Source: Ectocarpus siliculosus
Lineage: Eukaryota > Sar > Phaeophyceae > Ectocarpales > Ectocarpaceae
Assembly (NCBI GenBank): GCA_000310025.1
Contig: FN648938.1
Location: 98,091-116,232 of the forward strand
Length of the DNA stretch: 18,142 nt
Reading direction: 5' to 3'
The notes below the pieces were generated by a model. It was given only the letters and a program-made list of their open reading frames with translations, did no database searches and was not told where the DNA came from. This document shows, in pieces, positions 1 through 11,361 of this stretch; position 1 is the first letter of the stretch; every line of letters starts with the position of its first letter. Position numbers and translations under genes: made by a program.

Positions 1-529
1 CCGCCCGGAGTGTCCCCCAATAGGTTCTTCTCCCTCTCCTATAAAAGCAGCGATAATCACGGCTGCGGAGAGCCGTCTGAAGGCGGCGACACGCACCCGC
101 ACGCTGGGGGAAGACGAGGAGACAACACACAACGATAACTGGTGAGATCCCGTCCCGACAGGCGTCCGTGCATCCTCTGTGTCTGTGCCTCACCCTCACC
201 CTCTCTGTGATGTTTTTTTTGGAAATAAAATAGCAACGGCCGCACCCGCACCAGCGCCATGTGTGTGTTGGTCTGTCTCCTGTGTTGCAGCCTCCCTCAT
301 GCTGTCCCACGTGTCGATGCTGCTCTGTACCTGTTGTTGCCGTCGTACGTACGTTGGTGATCATGTGCCTGCACTGGTGTGGTCAGGCCAGGCCAGGCCC
401 TGCCTGTTGTCCTTGCCGTATAGTCCGGAGTCTTTTCTTCTGGCTGCTCGGCTGTATGGTGGTGCTACAGCAGTGCTGGGCTGGTAGAGGTGCAGGCATT
501 GTGCACGCACTTGCCCAACCCCTTAACTT
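1..529. other. Unassigned region, no gene recognised
   Basis: Apart from the TATA-like box, I see no recognisable protein or RNA gene here. There is a short iteration of CAGGCCAGGCC near 387-400 and GT-rich stretches. Small open frames occur on both strands, but none resembles a known family or has consistent splice borders. The region could hold 5' untranslated exons of the downstream transposase gene, but nothing shows this. Confidence 0.4.
40..47 (+). promoter_or_regulatory. TATA-like box near left edge
   Basis: The octamer TATAAAAG lies in a pyrimidine-rich context at the left edge. If real it would place a plus-strand transcription start near position 70. No convincing first exon follows directly, so its target is unknown. 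It is a sequence match only. Confidence 0.2.
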
Positions 530-1485
530 CATGTGTCTACCCTCCATGTTCGCGTCGTGGGACCCGTGGCCTGCCGTGCGGTAGTGTCATTGCTAGGAAT
601 GCTTCCATCCAGTGCTGCTCTGTCGGCCTCTTACGGTGCTCGTCATGCTGGCGCTGCGGGAGCCTTTGCGGGCTACCCTGTACAAGCCCACCCCGTACAG
701 CAACAACAGCAGCAGATATTGACCACCAGCCCTCCGCCGGAAACGCAGGCGAGACGGGTTGATGTTTGACAAGTGCGGTTCGACGTGACACCGGCAATGT
801 TTGTTCCGTGGGTGTAGCACGCCAGTGGATTGTCGCTGCTGTGCTGTACCTCGTGCCTTTCAACGCGTGCACGTACGGTTCGCTGTTTTCGTGTACTCAG
901 CGGTGGACGGCGAAACGTTTCATTTGTCTTGTCTTGTGATCAAACGTTGACATGGTGTCCTTCCATTCCGCCGCGTGGTGGGTTTCGCGTGCGGTTGCAG
1001 GCCATGCTTTCACCTCGCACTGGTCTGCCGTTGGGAACTCCGGCCCCTGTGGGTGCTCCCGATGCTGGGGCCGCCGGAGGTTTTGCGGGCTACCCTGTAC
1101 AAGCCCACCCCCGTACAGCAACAACAGCAGCAGACATTGACCACCAGCCCCCCGCCGGAAACGCAGGCGAGACGGGTTGGTGCTTGACACGTGCCGTTCG
1201 GCGTGACACCCACAATGTTTTTTTGTGTGCTTTACTTGATGTTGCTGCTGCTGTTCCCCTTGGCCCCATGAAAAGAGCACCGGTATCTGGCATTCCCCCG
1301 GTCCACATCAAGGCTCCCTGTAGAGGCCCTGCCATTGTTTCCGTGGGTGTAGCACGCCAATTGATTGTCCCTGCTGTGCTGCACCTCGTGCCTTTCAACG
1401 CGTGCACGTTCGGTTCGCTGTTTTCGTGTACTCAGCGGTGGACGGCGAAACGTTTCATTTGTCTTGTCTTGTGAATCAAATATGG
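530..1485 (+). repeat. Two-copy tandem duplication with polyQ-like frame
   Basis: Copy A runs from about 530 to 950 and copy B from about 951 to 1485, directly head to tail. Both begin with a CATG(G)TGTC-like start and end with a GTTTCATTTGTCTTGTCTTG block. Each contains an AG followed by an ATG (599 in A, 1002 in B) and then a frame whose core reads AGYPVQAH, VQQQQQQ and SPPPETQARR, encoded partly by CAG/CAA repeats. In copy B one extra C in a C-run breaks this frame between AGYPVQAHP and VQQQQQQ. Copy B also carries about 118 bp that copy A lacks, bordered by similar AATGTTT and ATTGTTT heptamers. The segments may be duplicated exons of an unrecognised gene or plain repeat DNA. Confidence 0.8.
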
Positions 1486-1683
1486 GGCAAGGAAGATTGA
1501 ACTCGTTGGAGTAGGTCTACAGTGGCTCCCGTCGTATCCCACGGTTTGTCATGGTTGGTAGTCATGATGCCGCATGACGAACGCCCCCTGAAGCGTGGTA
1601 CTGCTGTCGCCTCCACATTGTTACCCTGTTTGTCTGTGACACGCCACTTATTTTTGTGCTCCCGGCTCTCCCATACGGCGCAG
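1486..1683. other. Short gap before first recognised transposase exon
   Basis: No independent gene is visible. The stretch ends in CGGCGCAG at 1676-1683, a possible 3' splice acceptor for the first recognised transposase exon. It may therefore be the end of an upstream intron. Confidence 0.35.
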
Positions 1684-1691
1684 GTCATGGG

Positions 1692-4600
1692 ATGAAGCCA
1701 AAAGAGGTGACGAAAGCAATGAAGGCGTTGCACGAGGACAGCGACATCGACATCAACAAGCGCGCGGTGCAGAACGCAGCTGCCATTGTGCACGGGGCGG
1801 AGAAGCCGAGAGATGCTGCCGATGCGTACGAAGAGGTGTGTCCATGTGTCCGTTGAGACTGTTGCCTCTCTTGTTTGTGTGTGGGATGTTGGGTTTTGCT
1901 CAAGGCGGTATCCGGGCGACAAGACACATACGATCGCAGGTGACAACCGGGAGAATATATGCCCCATGACACCAAACCAAGAAATGTTGGAGGTAAAAAA
2001 TGTGTGCCGTGCCGTCGTCGTGGTTTTGCGCTGATGCCCTCGATGTTTCCGGGCGCTTAACATGTTGCAATTTCAGGTCATGGCCGCGACGGCCGACGGC
2101 GGAGTGTGCGAGATCAAGATGGATGACAGCGGCCGCCTGACGCACATCTGGTGGCAAACGAGAGAGCAGGTAGGTCGCCGGTCGTTGTGCCCCATACGAA
2201 TATTCCCCAGCCGGAAGGTTTGCTTTCATTTTAGCATCTCGCACGTACCGCTTCGCCGTCCGCAAATGTAGGACGTCTGACCGAAAGCACGCCGTAGGCA
2301 AGGGTGGGGGTGCGTTGTGACGCGTCCAACACACGTCACACCCACAATTAAGTGCTCTCGATCCCCTTCGACGTCATGCTCCGAATACGCAGGTGGCGCT
2401 TTGGAATCGGTACGGTCACGTTGCGCTCTACGACGACACCGCTGTCAAGAACAGATACCGTATGCCTCTCGGTGTGCTCGCTGTCGTCGATTCGGAGTAT
2501 CGGACGCGGATCGTCGGCCAAAGCATAACGGCCGACACCACAACGGACACTTTCCTGTGGATGTTGAAGAGTGCGTTGGAGTCTCGCGGGAAGCAGCCGG
2601 ATACCTTCATCCAGGACGCGGACGCGGCGATGACGGCGGCGGTGCGAGAGGTGTTCCCGGACGCGCTGGCGAGGCGCAATTTATGGCACCTCAACCAGAA
2701 CGTTATCAAGGCCCTCGCTAAAGTCCTTGGTGGGTACATGAAGGTGCGCTCTACTGTGTGTGTTGGCGTGGTTAGTCTGGCCTCTCGTATTGTCCTGGTC
2801 GCGCGACGTACGCTGCCCACTCTAGCCCCCCTCCCCCACTCCCGCTTGTATCCCCTGTGCGAGTTGGTGCGTTGTCATGGATCAGTGTCGCCTACTTGGA
2901 AGAGTGATATCCAGCGTCTCTGCGTAGACCGTGATGCGGAGACGACCTCGGCTTCGACGGAAACATACCTCACGACGTCCAGTGCACACAGAAAAAGCAG
3001 CAGCAGCAGCAGCAGGTTGTAAGCACCAATGGTATGTCGCTGAGTTTTTTCAACCCTCTCCTCGTCTCGCCTTAGCGCTAACGAAGTGTACGGGGTTGTT
3101 GGTGGCAGTCAATCGTACAGACCGGGTAGCCCATATCGCAAAGGCCCCAACTCACGCAACACCCACCCGGCCCACGTCGTTTGTGTTTTCCGCAGCCTTT
3201 CATGGACGAGTTCAGGTGTGTGCGTCAGCAGCTGTCATTGGCGAAGTTCGAACGGAAGTTCAACGCCCTCATCGAAAAGTACCCGAAGGCGGAGAAGTAC
3301 ATGCAAGTAGTATATGACGACCGTGCACGGTGGGCGGAATATGTGTCGCCCCTGGTGTTCTCCGTGGGTTCGTGGACGACATCAAGAGTTGAAGGTGCGT
3401 GTATGCGTCATCTGCCATCATGAGCGTTTTGTTCGAGAACGACAGCGCATATAGCGTTGTCGTTGTTTTTGGGAGTTTTTCTACGTCTGTAGGGGTTGGG
3501 GGCGGCTATCTTCCTTGCCCCCTATTTACTATGCCATTGGTGAGTGCTTCTGGACGAATTTATCGTACGCCGTCAGTGGATGACCAGTAAACAACTCCCT
3601 ACATGACGCTAATGTTTACGACCTCTTCGAAACATGTGGCTGTTGTCCGGCCCCTGTTGTTCGGGATTGATGTTCTTGGTCGGTGCACTGCGATCGTCCG
3701 GCTCACGTGTACATACATCTGTGGCGATGGGTGCGTCAAGTCATAGGCTTCTCTTTCAGTCGTTTGGCGTACTGCGACTTCAACGATGTCTGATGACACC
3801 AATCACTAACCTACGGTTTGGTTTGTGTGTCGCTTCTTGCGTGTTTGTCCGCCGCACACACAACAGGCCAAAACGCCCTCATCAGGGATAGGTGCAACTC
3901 GCGCTCCTCGCTTTTGGACGTGGCGAAGTACTTTTCGGGCATCATCTGTTCCCAGAAGGATGCCGCCATGCTGCGTGACGCAATCGACCATCTGCCGCCT
4001 AATCGGATGGCGGCTCCACCAGCGACCGCTTTCAAGAGTGTGCTCGAGTCCTGCGAGTTCTCCATCGCGGGCTGGCCGCGGCGGTTCATGGAGCAAGAGA
4101 TGACCGCGGCCATCACGTTTTGCCAGATGGGTGGTGGGGAGGTGGATGGACCAGAACGCGCGGCAGCTTCGGGGCGCACGTTCGAGTACATCGAGGACAA
4201 GCTTTGCGACGCCATTTACGTCTTCGGGATTCACGAGCAGCGTGATGACAAGGCCTTCGACTACCTCGTCTTGCTCTTTTCCGACGGTAGCCATCTCTGC
4301 CAGTGCCGCACACTCCAAACTCTCAGGCTATTTTGTCGCCATGTGTGGGCGGCGATGATGTACAGCCCCCGATTCAGATTCCACGTAGGCCTCCTGCACG
4401 AGCACTGGCTGACGGAAAAGGCGAGGGGAACACCGCAGCAGGACTGGCCGGATGTCGCCCGCCCTCGGTGGGTGGTATCCAACCGCCACGCTGCGAGAGA
4501 AGTGGACGGAGGCGGCGGGAGAGGGAGAGGGAGAGGGGGTGGGGGGATGCAGCGGGAGATGGAAGTCTTTCGTTGGGAGCAGCCAGACGGTGCAGACGGT

Positions 4601-4940
4601 CCTGTTGGACTTGAAGGAGAAGGGGCCCACGGACCAGGATAGACAAGTGTTGTACGCCGACGTAACGAAGAAGCTCGGGCAAGCCGCGAGTATTTTGTCT
4701 GATCGCTTTTCACCGACAGTCGCCGTAGCCCTCGTGGACCAATTTCTGACGATGGTCAATGTGCAAGCAGGCGGGGTAGGAACTACAACGACGGGAGGGC
4801 GGGGGGCGGCTCTCTTCATGGCCAACCCTGGAACTGTTCGCCTGCCCGCTAGGACAAGTAATAAAAGACGACCTGGCGCTGCAGAAAGATACACAAGAGG
4901 GGGTAGCAAGAGAGCCGCGACTTCGGGGTCCCAACTCTAG
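1692..4940 (+). CDS. Mutator-like (MULE/FAR1-type) transposase with SWIM zinc finger, multi-exon
   Basis: I reconstruct exons at 1692-1835 (possibly from an acceptor at 1683), 2077-2169, 2393-2743, 3196-3394, 3867 to about 4500, and about 4570-4940. Introns are GT-AG and phases agree across the first four junctions, giving roughly 590 residues. Exon 3 carries the RNase H-like MULE core: LYDDT near 2430, QDAD at 2612-2623 and NLWHLNQNV near 2675. Exon 4 ends in TTSRVEG, a candidate for the third acidic residue (Glu, codon 3391-3393). Exon 5 has a CxC-x9-CxH SWIM zinc finger at 4298-4342, as in MULE and FHY3/FAR1 proteins. The last exon has LYADVTKKLGQAAS and a basic tail. The usual Cys before WH is Asn here. 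The last two exons are in different frames, so the gene may be damaged. No terminal inverted repeats were seen, so a live element, a relic and a domesticated gene all remain possible. The true N-terminus is not identified. Confidence 0.78.
4490..4570 (+). other. Reading-frame change in purine-rich tract of transposase gene
   Basis: Upstream of here the SWIM-containing frame is clearly coding. Downstream, the frame one base later is clearly coding (SSQTVQTVLLDLK, LYADVTKK). The switch falls inside a GGGAGA/GGGGG-rich stretch at about 4515-4550. A short intron is possible, for example a GTGGGT donor near 4469 and an AG near 4570, but it would have a purine-rich 3' end, which is unlike the other introns of this gene. 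A one-base indel in the G-run, real or from sequencing, explains it as well. Confidence 0.55.
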
Positions 4941-5940
4941 TTTCGGTGTTGCATACTTTGGGGTACGTGAGTAGCGGTACGCGGCCCTAGGTTTACGACG
5001 TCACCGGGGCATATGCCTGAACGATGTTTTGTCCCCGCCCCGGCGGCAGGTCAAGGCTCGGTGTGTTGTTTATTTTTCGCTTCGGCGTTTTTGCGCCGAT
5101 CGCCGTCTGTGATGTTGTCGATTTTGTGTTTGTATGTCTATTTGGTTGTTGCGGTGTAGCGTTCGATGGGGCCATCTGGTTCCTGTCCTGTTTTTATTTC
5201 TTTTGTTCCATTTCCTTTTCTTTTCTTTCTTCCGCCCCCTTTTTTGCCGTGTTGGGGTCATATCCAGGTCCTTTCATTTTTTTGGTGGGGGTCAGTCTAT
5301 CATCAAATCGCTGTTGGATATTGATTGTTCTGTTTTGTTTTTTTCTGCGTCTATCTGTGCTTGTCGACCTGTGTGCTCTGCGAAGAAAACCGTGTGAGCC
5401 GCGTCTCGAGTTTGTTGAGCGGGCCTGCGGTGTGCGAACTAAACGATGCCTACAGATTTTGACGGCCCCATGATGACTGACATCCATCACGGCAGCACCG
5501 TGCAGCAGGTTATATCTACCAAAAAAAGAATACTGCTGTATGTAGTTCACAAAATCTACAGCAACAATTGCTTGCAGCAGCAGAAACGCACAACAACAGC
5601 AGCACCACACGCGGATAGACACACACACAGAGAGAGACGAGCACTCCTCTAAGTACGGGGCGTTGTGTGTCGTCGTGTCCTCCTGTTCCTCTGAGGCCTA
5701 GCGTCTCCTGGGCATCCCGGGTGCGAAGGGTGGCCTTGGCGTGAAATATGTGCCAGTATGGCAGTATGGACTGTTGAGGCTGTTGCTGCAGACGAGAGCT
5801 CTGCTTCCGAAGACAACGGGCGTTAGATCCAGGCTCCGAGATAATATTGAATTTGAGAGGGAGAGAGGAGAACCTCTTCGGGGACACTCCGGGCGGTTTC
5901 CCGGGGTTTCGATCCGTCCGGATGTTTGGACTGTGGTTCT
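4941..5940. other. Intergenic region between transposase and alternative oxidase genes
   Basis: No gene is recognised. Positions about 5180-5350 are strongly T/C-rich on the plus strand. A 149-residue open frame there is hydrophobic only because of the T-rich composition and has no family resemblance. A CAG/CAA-rich stretch at 5560-5610 and a short CA/GA-rich run at 5615-5640 are simple sequence. The right part is the likely upstream control region of the oxidase gene. Confidence 0.5.
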
Positions 5941-5942
5941 CT

Positions 5943-5950
5943 TTTATAAT
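5943..5950 (+). promoter_or_regulatory. TATA-like box upstream of alternative oxidase gene
   Basis: TTTATAAT lies 123 bp before the start codon of the oxidase gene and is the best TATA-like match near it. A start site about 30 bp downstream would leave a 5' leader of roughly 90-100 nt, rich in CA and CCAC motifs. This is inferred from position only. Confidence 0.35.
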
Positions 5951-6072
5951 CCATGGATTGCAAATATTCGCGCCCCATTTTTCTGCTCGCCACGCCACCC
6001 CCTCTGTCCACAATACTTCACGAGCACACATCATCAGCAAAAGTCTAAGTCACCAAGAAGACATACACAACC

Positions 6073-9000
6073 ATGCTACGCGGAACGACGAGTCGCTTGG
6101 CTCTGCGGCTAACCCCTGAGTTCCGCCGCCAGCTCGCCACCGGGATGGTGATATCCTGCGACAATCATCAGCACCGTTTTTTCTCTTCCTCGTCCGAAGC
6201 TGCTGACGACGCGAATCGGCAACTCGGCGGGACAGTCAGGACCACGCGGAGGGAATTCGCAACAAAGAAGGAAATCGGGAAGGGCTTGGAGGAGGAGAAG
6301 ATTCGACCTGGAGATCGCTCTCAGGTATCGACAACATGAATCCATTACCACCAGCCGTTGCGGGGTTTCAGCGGGTTTTTGCTTGCAGACCACATCCACC
6401 TCTCCTTGTACAAATATTGTGTGATACGAAGCGCGCGCGGATGTGTAAGGGAGGCCGCATCCCTGCCTGGTGCTCCTTCAGATTCCACTCTGGCGAGTAC
6501 AGACCAAGCATGGGTCACTATTCAAAGCAGGTTCTAGCTCGTCTCTCGAGAGCAGTATTTCTATACTACGGAAGTCTCAACATTCGACGAAACATTTCAC
6601 TCCGAACCGAACGTATGCATGGGTTACCAAAGACGGAGCGTTTTGTTAACGGCCTCAGACCCACGCAGCTAAAGCACCCGCTCGAGCAGTCGCAGATGGC
6701 ACAGCGCAAAAGAACACGGAAAACGAAAGCTCAGACCAACCGCCAAACAATGCACATCATCAAAATCATTCACATCAAGTTCTGCTGGGGTAATTTTTTT
6801 TGTGCACGGTGAAACGAGGAGGCGGTACTGCTGTGTAATGCGCAGGTGGGCCAGTATGGATTCGACATCTTGTGTGTCAATGTTAAATCACCTGTGTGCC
6901 CTTTAACATCGGGCAAACCCACAGGTTCACTTCAGGGCGACGCCCACGAAACACCCGCTCGGCATGGGCTCGCCCAAGAACAGCAGCGTTTCGAGCGAAG
7001 GCGGTGGCCGCAGCAGCGGCGGGAAAGGGAAGAAGGGGAAGGAGTGGTCCATGCCTCACGAGATCTGGTCGGCCGAAGAGGTCAATAGCATTAAGGTGAG
7101 ACGGAGAGAGGTCGGAAGACGGGGGACAGGGCCGATAGGCAGCAGACGGGAGGGACGACACACGTTCGACGAAATTCTACCAACTTTTGGCTAAATATAT
7201 AGAAGTATTGCGTCCCCAAACCTGAAAATCCAAACCTGTGAAGATCCAAAATACAAAACGGAACCAACAACATACCTACCCTATACTGTATATAGATTGC
7301 TGCTCTGGAAGAGTGTTGGTCATCATGTTTCGCGACGAGCTTTTTGCTGTGGCAGCTGGCCGCTCTGGGAACGAGGAAACGGAAACGAAACGACCAGGGC
7401 CTCTAACCCGCGACCGTTCCTCGGACATCGCACATTCGCCGAAACAGCCGACCCACAAGGACCCGGAGGAGGCCGTGGACCATATCGCGCTCCGCGGGGT
7501 GAGGGCTCTGCGCTGGTTCTTTGACGTGCTGGCCGGCTTCAAGACGGGCGTCATCGACGAGCATAAATGTGAGTTCGCAACAGTAGTTCAGCTCAAAGTC
7601 AATTCTGAGTTCTTGCGGTCAGGCAATCCAGAAGTGACACCCGTGAAGAGCGGGTATGCAACACCCTACAAAGAGTGTACGCGGTGTGTGACCACCGTGT
7701 GTGCGTCACACACCTCGGCCTTATCACAGGGGTTTACGATTGTTTGTTCCAAGCCCTCCGTGGTTTTCGAGAACAATCCCACCGTCGACGTCATAACAAT
7801 CCGGCTTAGCAGACCCGACAACCACATACATACCACAAGGGGGAACGCAATAAACCAGAACGCTTGTGCTTCCGAGAGACCATTAATATCCTGCCTCTTC
7901 GCTCCTTGACTTCACTACCGCAGCCATCGAGTTGCTGTGAAGTATATTCGCAAAAAACAACAAGAGACCTCAGGCGAAAAAAAACTTCCCACCCAACAAG
8001 GGTCAGGTCTGCGGGGCCCCTGTCTTCTGCTGGCACGGTGTCTCGCGCTGGTCGGCAAAGCAGCCACAGCTACCCCGTGGTGCGTGGAACCGAACGACTG
8101 ACGGGGGCGGAACACGCCGCGTTTCTCCGGCTCTCCATGCACGACGGAGAGCTCTGACCGCCTTGTACTTCCGACGGGGACATCTGCTCCAGTCGGACAC
8201 ACGGCCGGCCACCGCAGTAGATAGGTCCTCGGGCGGGATGGGGGCAGCTTGTAGTAACTAGTGTCAGCAATAAGGCATGTGAAGAAAAACGAAACTGAGC
8301 TATATAGTAGGTTAAACGAACACCCCCCTCTCCGAGACCTACGCGCGTGTACCTACACGAGCCCGGGTGTTTTATTGTCGCCGTGCTTCTTGCGAGTGGT
8401 GCTCCCGCTTCCGGGCATGAAACTGAGAACCGCAACCCCCCCCGCTCGAAACACCCTTCCATACTCCGGACATTATGAGCCCCAGACGGCGTATTCTCGG
8501 GCGACAACGGTGGTGCGCGATGATGTTTCATGCAGTCAAACCTGTACAGGGCAGTGCTTCTGAATAGGGTTAGCATTCCGAGCTCGACGACCTTCTGTGT
8601 GACCTGCTGACGCGTGCAAGACCCCCCTTCCACCAGGGCGGTATGTCGCCGCACCCCAACCCCAAGTGGTGTATTCTCTGTCTCTCTCTCGCGATTCATG
8701 TACCGATTCTTTGTGGCCTCTCCGGCAGGCGAAAACCTCGAACCCCCCCCACCCACCCCACCCCGGGCCGGCGAAAACCCGGAATTTCGCTCTTTCCCGG
8801 CGTTGTAGGGATGCGGGGCTAATGGCCTCACGACTACGGCATGCATTTGCATGAGTTGACCCCTCCCGCTCTTCGTGCCCGTCGTCATCTGCATCGCTCG
8901 CGTTCTCCTGTCCCTTCGTGTTGAACTGTGGACCCCCACTGCCTCATTCACCCCCCACCGCTCCCGTTCTTAGCGCGCCGCTTGGTTTCTCCTGTCCAAT

Positions 9001-11361
9001 CATGTTGACCCTTGTTTGTTTCCTTGTGTGTAACAGACCTGAACCGCGTCATCTTCCTCGAGACGGTGGCGGGCATCCCCGGAATGGTCGCGGGCACGCT
9101 CCGGCACCTCACATCCCTCCGCCGCATGCGCAGGTACAGCGTGCTCTCGTGCGTGCGGGTACTCGGAATGCCTGTTTGTGTGTTGTTGTTGTCTTTGCAT
9201 CTTGTGTGTATTTGTGTTTTTGGCGTTGCCGCCCGGCTGCCCAATCGGAAGAAGTAGACAGCTCCACAGAAGAAATCAACGTACCGGCAGGGGATACGTT
9301 GTTTGATGATTCGACGGGATCCCTGACCGCGGAGAAGGCTGACCACCAGAGCTCCAGTTAGTCCCAGGGGTCAAAACGCACAGATGGCTCGCGGAAGGTG
9401 TCTTCCCAACTTTGTCACTCTCTTCCACACGCTCTATTTTTTTAGCTACTCATTAGTCTCGACGGCGAACAAACAGAGAGAGGGGTTTTCATCGAAAGCG
9501 GATCTCCTGGGGCTGTGCCTACGCAAAGAGAGTCAGGTTGTCACGAAAAAATACCAGGCAGGGGTCACGCAGACCGTATCCCCAACCCCAACCCGAACTC
9601 CAACCCCAACATACCCGAATCTATACTTCATTCAGTATGTGTGCTCTACGGGATATCTTTTTCTACCGTACGTGCTGCTGTGGCACCTCACACCGGCAAA
9701 CGTGCGCGCAGGGACCACGGGTGGATCCACACGCTGCTGGAGGAGGCCGAGAATGAGCGGATGCACCTGCTGACCTTCCTCAAGCTCAAGCAGCCCGGCC
9801 CTGTCTTCCGCTTCGCGGTGATGATCTCCCAGGGGGTCATGTACAACGCCTTCTTTTTGTCGTACCTCATCAGTCCCAAGGCTTGCCACCGTTTCGTGGG
9901 CTACATCGAGGAGGAGGCCGTGCACACCTACACGGTGGTAAGGGGTCATTAACCACATCCATCCGTTGTGGTAGTAGCTGCCGATGGCCAGTCGTTCCTT
10001 CCTACTCAGCGAAAGGTGGATCAATTTTCTTTTCCCTATCCTATCTATCCCGAGGAGGATCGGGGGTTTTGGACTCGCCGATCCTTGCGTTGTAACGGGT
10101 GCGTATGCTGCCGGCTATCAAAAACGTCGTCCATGCCTTGTACCACGTGGAATGCGCTTGTGTGTGTCGAGCATCAAACCCACGGCCAACACAAACGCAC
10201 GAATCTCTGTCTCTCATCCACAGCTGCTGGAGGACATCGACGCCAACAAGCTCCCTCTGTTCAGCAACCTGCCGGCGCCGGCCATGGCCAAGAGCTACTG
10301 GAAGCTAGGGGATGACGCCATGTTCCGGGACCTCGTGTTGGCCGTCAGGTAAACAATAGCCTACCTCATTAGTTCGGAACATGGCTGACGGGACCAGATG
10401 CCACAGGCATAGGGCCATGTGCACTAGTCGTTGGTTCTGCACACCACTTTAGGCGCGTGTGTCACGCGGACCGAATGCCGCACAGAAAAAAGTGCCGCAT
10501 GATGCGCGCTGTGTTGTTGGTTCTGTTCCCTGCCCTGACGGACGTCTTAACTCCATGTAGAAAATTTAACTTGCTGCTGCTGTCAGTGCTACTACTGGTG
10601 GTGGTGGTAACGCTTGAAGCTTAATGCCCCTGCTATTTCCCTGCGTCGTGCTATGCCCTTCTTTCTTGTCGAAAAGGGCGGACGAGGCCAACCACTGCGT
10701 CGTCAACCACACCTTCGCCGACATGCACCAGGAGTTCAAGCAGGATGCGGTGAGCTACATGCATGCTACCAACGCCCAGCTCCCGCCCCCCGATCTTGCG
10801 ATTGGTGCCTTCCCCTTGCTGGTCTCGTCCTTTTGGTTTCTTTCGACCAGGCAAACCAATGCGGAATCGAACCTTCGGCCTACGGGTCGTCTGTTGTTCA
10901 TCGGATCGTCTCTCTTTCGTTTTCTGCCTTGAAAGCGTTGGAGTGTACGAATCATTCGTCTTACCGTGTTACCCTTCCGGCAGGAAACCCCCGCCCGAGG
11001 CAGCCTCTACCGTGGACGTTCCCTCCGCGGTAGCGTCATCTTATCCAAACGTCTACGTTCCCAACATGTTTCACTTGTGGCATGGTATGCCTTGTCCTCG
11101 GGTCTTACGTTCCCAACGTCTGTCGCTCGTGGCATACACTATGCCTTCTCCGCGCAGGTCAACCCTTTTAGCATCCACGCGAGCGTTACCAAGTACGCGG
11201 ACGCGGGCGTAACGCCGCCGACGGTGGCGGACATCGCCAACGGTGACGCCGACGACATCGCGGCCGGCAACACTAACGGGAGGAGCACAGACGTTAACCC
11301 CGCTTCCTCGCAGCCGCAGCCGCAGAAGCCTCAGCCACAACCTCAGGCGGGAAGAGCCTGA
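6073..11361 (+). CDS. AOX: Mitochondrial alternative oxidase (ubiquinol oxidase), 8 exons, 422 aa
   Basis: The enzyme passes electrons from ubiquinol to oxygen in the inner mitochondrial membrane without pumping protons. Exons are 6073-6324, 6925-7095, 7448-7568, 9037-9133, 9712-9937, 10224-10348, 10677-10749 and 11158-11361. All introns are GT-AG and every phase closes. Residues 1 to about 40 form a basic, Ser/Arg-rich presequence with HRFFSSSS, a plausible cleavage region. The core begins at [12 protein letters not shown] and continues with [11 protein letters not shown]. Di-iron ligand motifs are all present: LET (E190), NERMH (E229, H232), the EEE cluster 280-282, and RADEANH (E334, H337). 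I see no plant-type regulatory cysteine in the region before the core, so regulation is probably of the protist or fungal type. The last exon continues about 60 residues past the usual end, with an alanine/aspartate part and a [12 protein letters not shown] tail. The start is the first ATG in frame with the presequence. Identity is very secure; exact exon 1 borders slightly less so. Confidence 0.96.
6325..6924 (+). other. Intron 1 of the alternative oxidase gene
   Basis: The donor is GTATCG and the acceptor CCCACAG, 600 bp, phase 0. The frame rejoined after 6924 ([16 protein letters not shown]) runs directly into the conserved core. Another acceptor-like CGCAG at 6841-6845 is out of frame. 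I see no gene or repeat inside. Confidence 0.75.
7569..9036 (+). other. Long intron 3 of the alternative oxidase gene
   Basis: At 1468 bp it is by far the longest intron of the gene. The donor GTGAGT and acceptor TAACAG rejoin ...DEHK and [11 protein letters not shown] through a split Tyr codon. It holds a C-rich stretch at about 8742-8764 and, at 8763-8859 on the minus strand, a copy of the dispersed short element described below. No further gene is seen. Confidence 0.85.
8763..8859 (-). repeat. Dispersed short element, copy 1 (in oxidase intron 3)
   Basis: Read on the minus strand it matches the first 95 bp of the R1/R2 repeats: ACTCAT, TGCATGCCGTAGTCGT, CCATTAGCCC, GCATCCCTACAA.GCCGGGA, then GGGTTTTCGCCGG in place of GGGTTCTCACCGG. 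The alignment fades beyond that point. As with most other copies, the sequence next to its ACTCAT end is G-rich on the element strand. It is an independent, more diverged insertion of the same family. Confidence 0.7.
9134..9711 (+). other. Intron 4 of the alternative oxidase gene with CCCAAC iteration
   Basis: The donor is GTACAG and the acceptor GCGCAG, 578 bp, splitting an Arg codon. Positions 9579-9611 contain a degenerate CCCCAAC/CCCGAAC iteration. The last ~200 bp stay open in the frame of exon 5, so intron retention or a cryptic upstream acceptor would add residues without an immediate stop. Nothing suggests this is used. Confidence 0.75.

Noticed and set aside
1476-2063. 195-residue minus-strand open frame
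   Set aside because: It lies antisense to the first transposase exons and their intron and has no family resemblance; it is a shadow.
5024-5473. 149-residue plus-strand open frame as a membrane protein
   Set aside because: Its Phe/Leu/Ser/Cys richness comes from a T-rich tract. There is no family pattern or splice context.
9579-9611. Interstitial telomere-like CCCAAC iteration
   Set aside because: Degenerate, only a few units, inside an oxidase intron. It is more simply a microsatellite.
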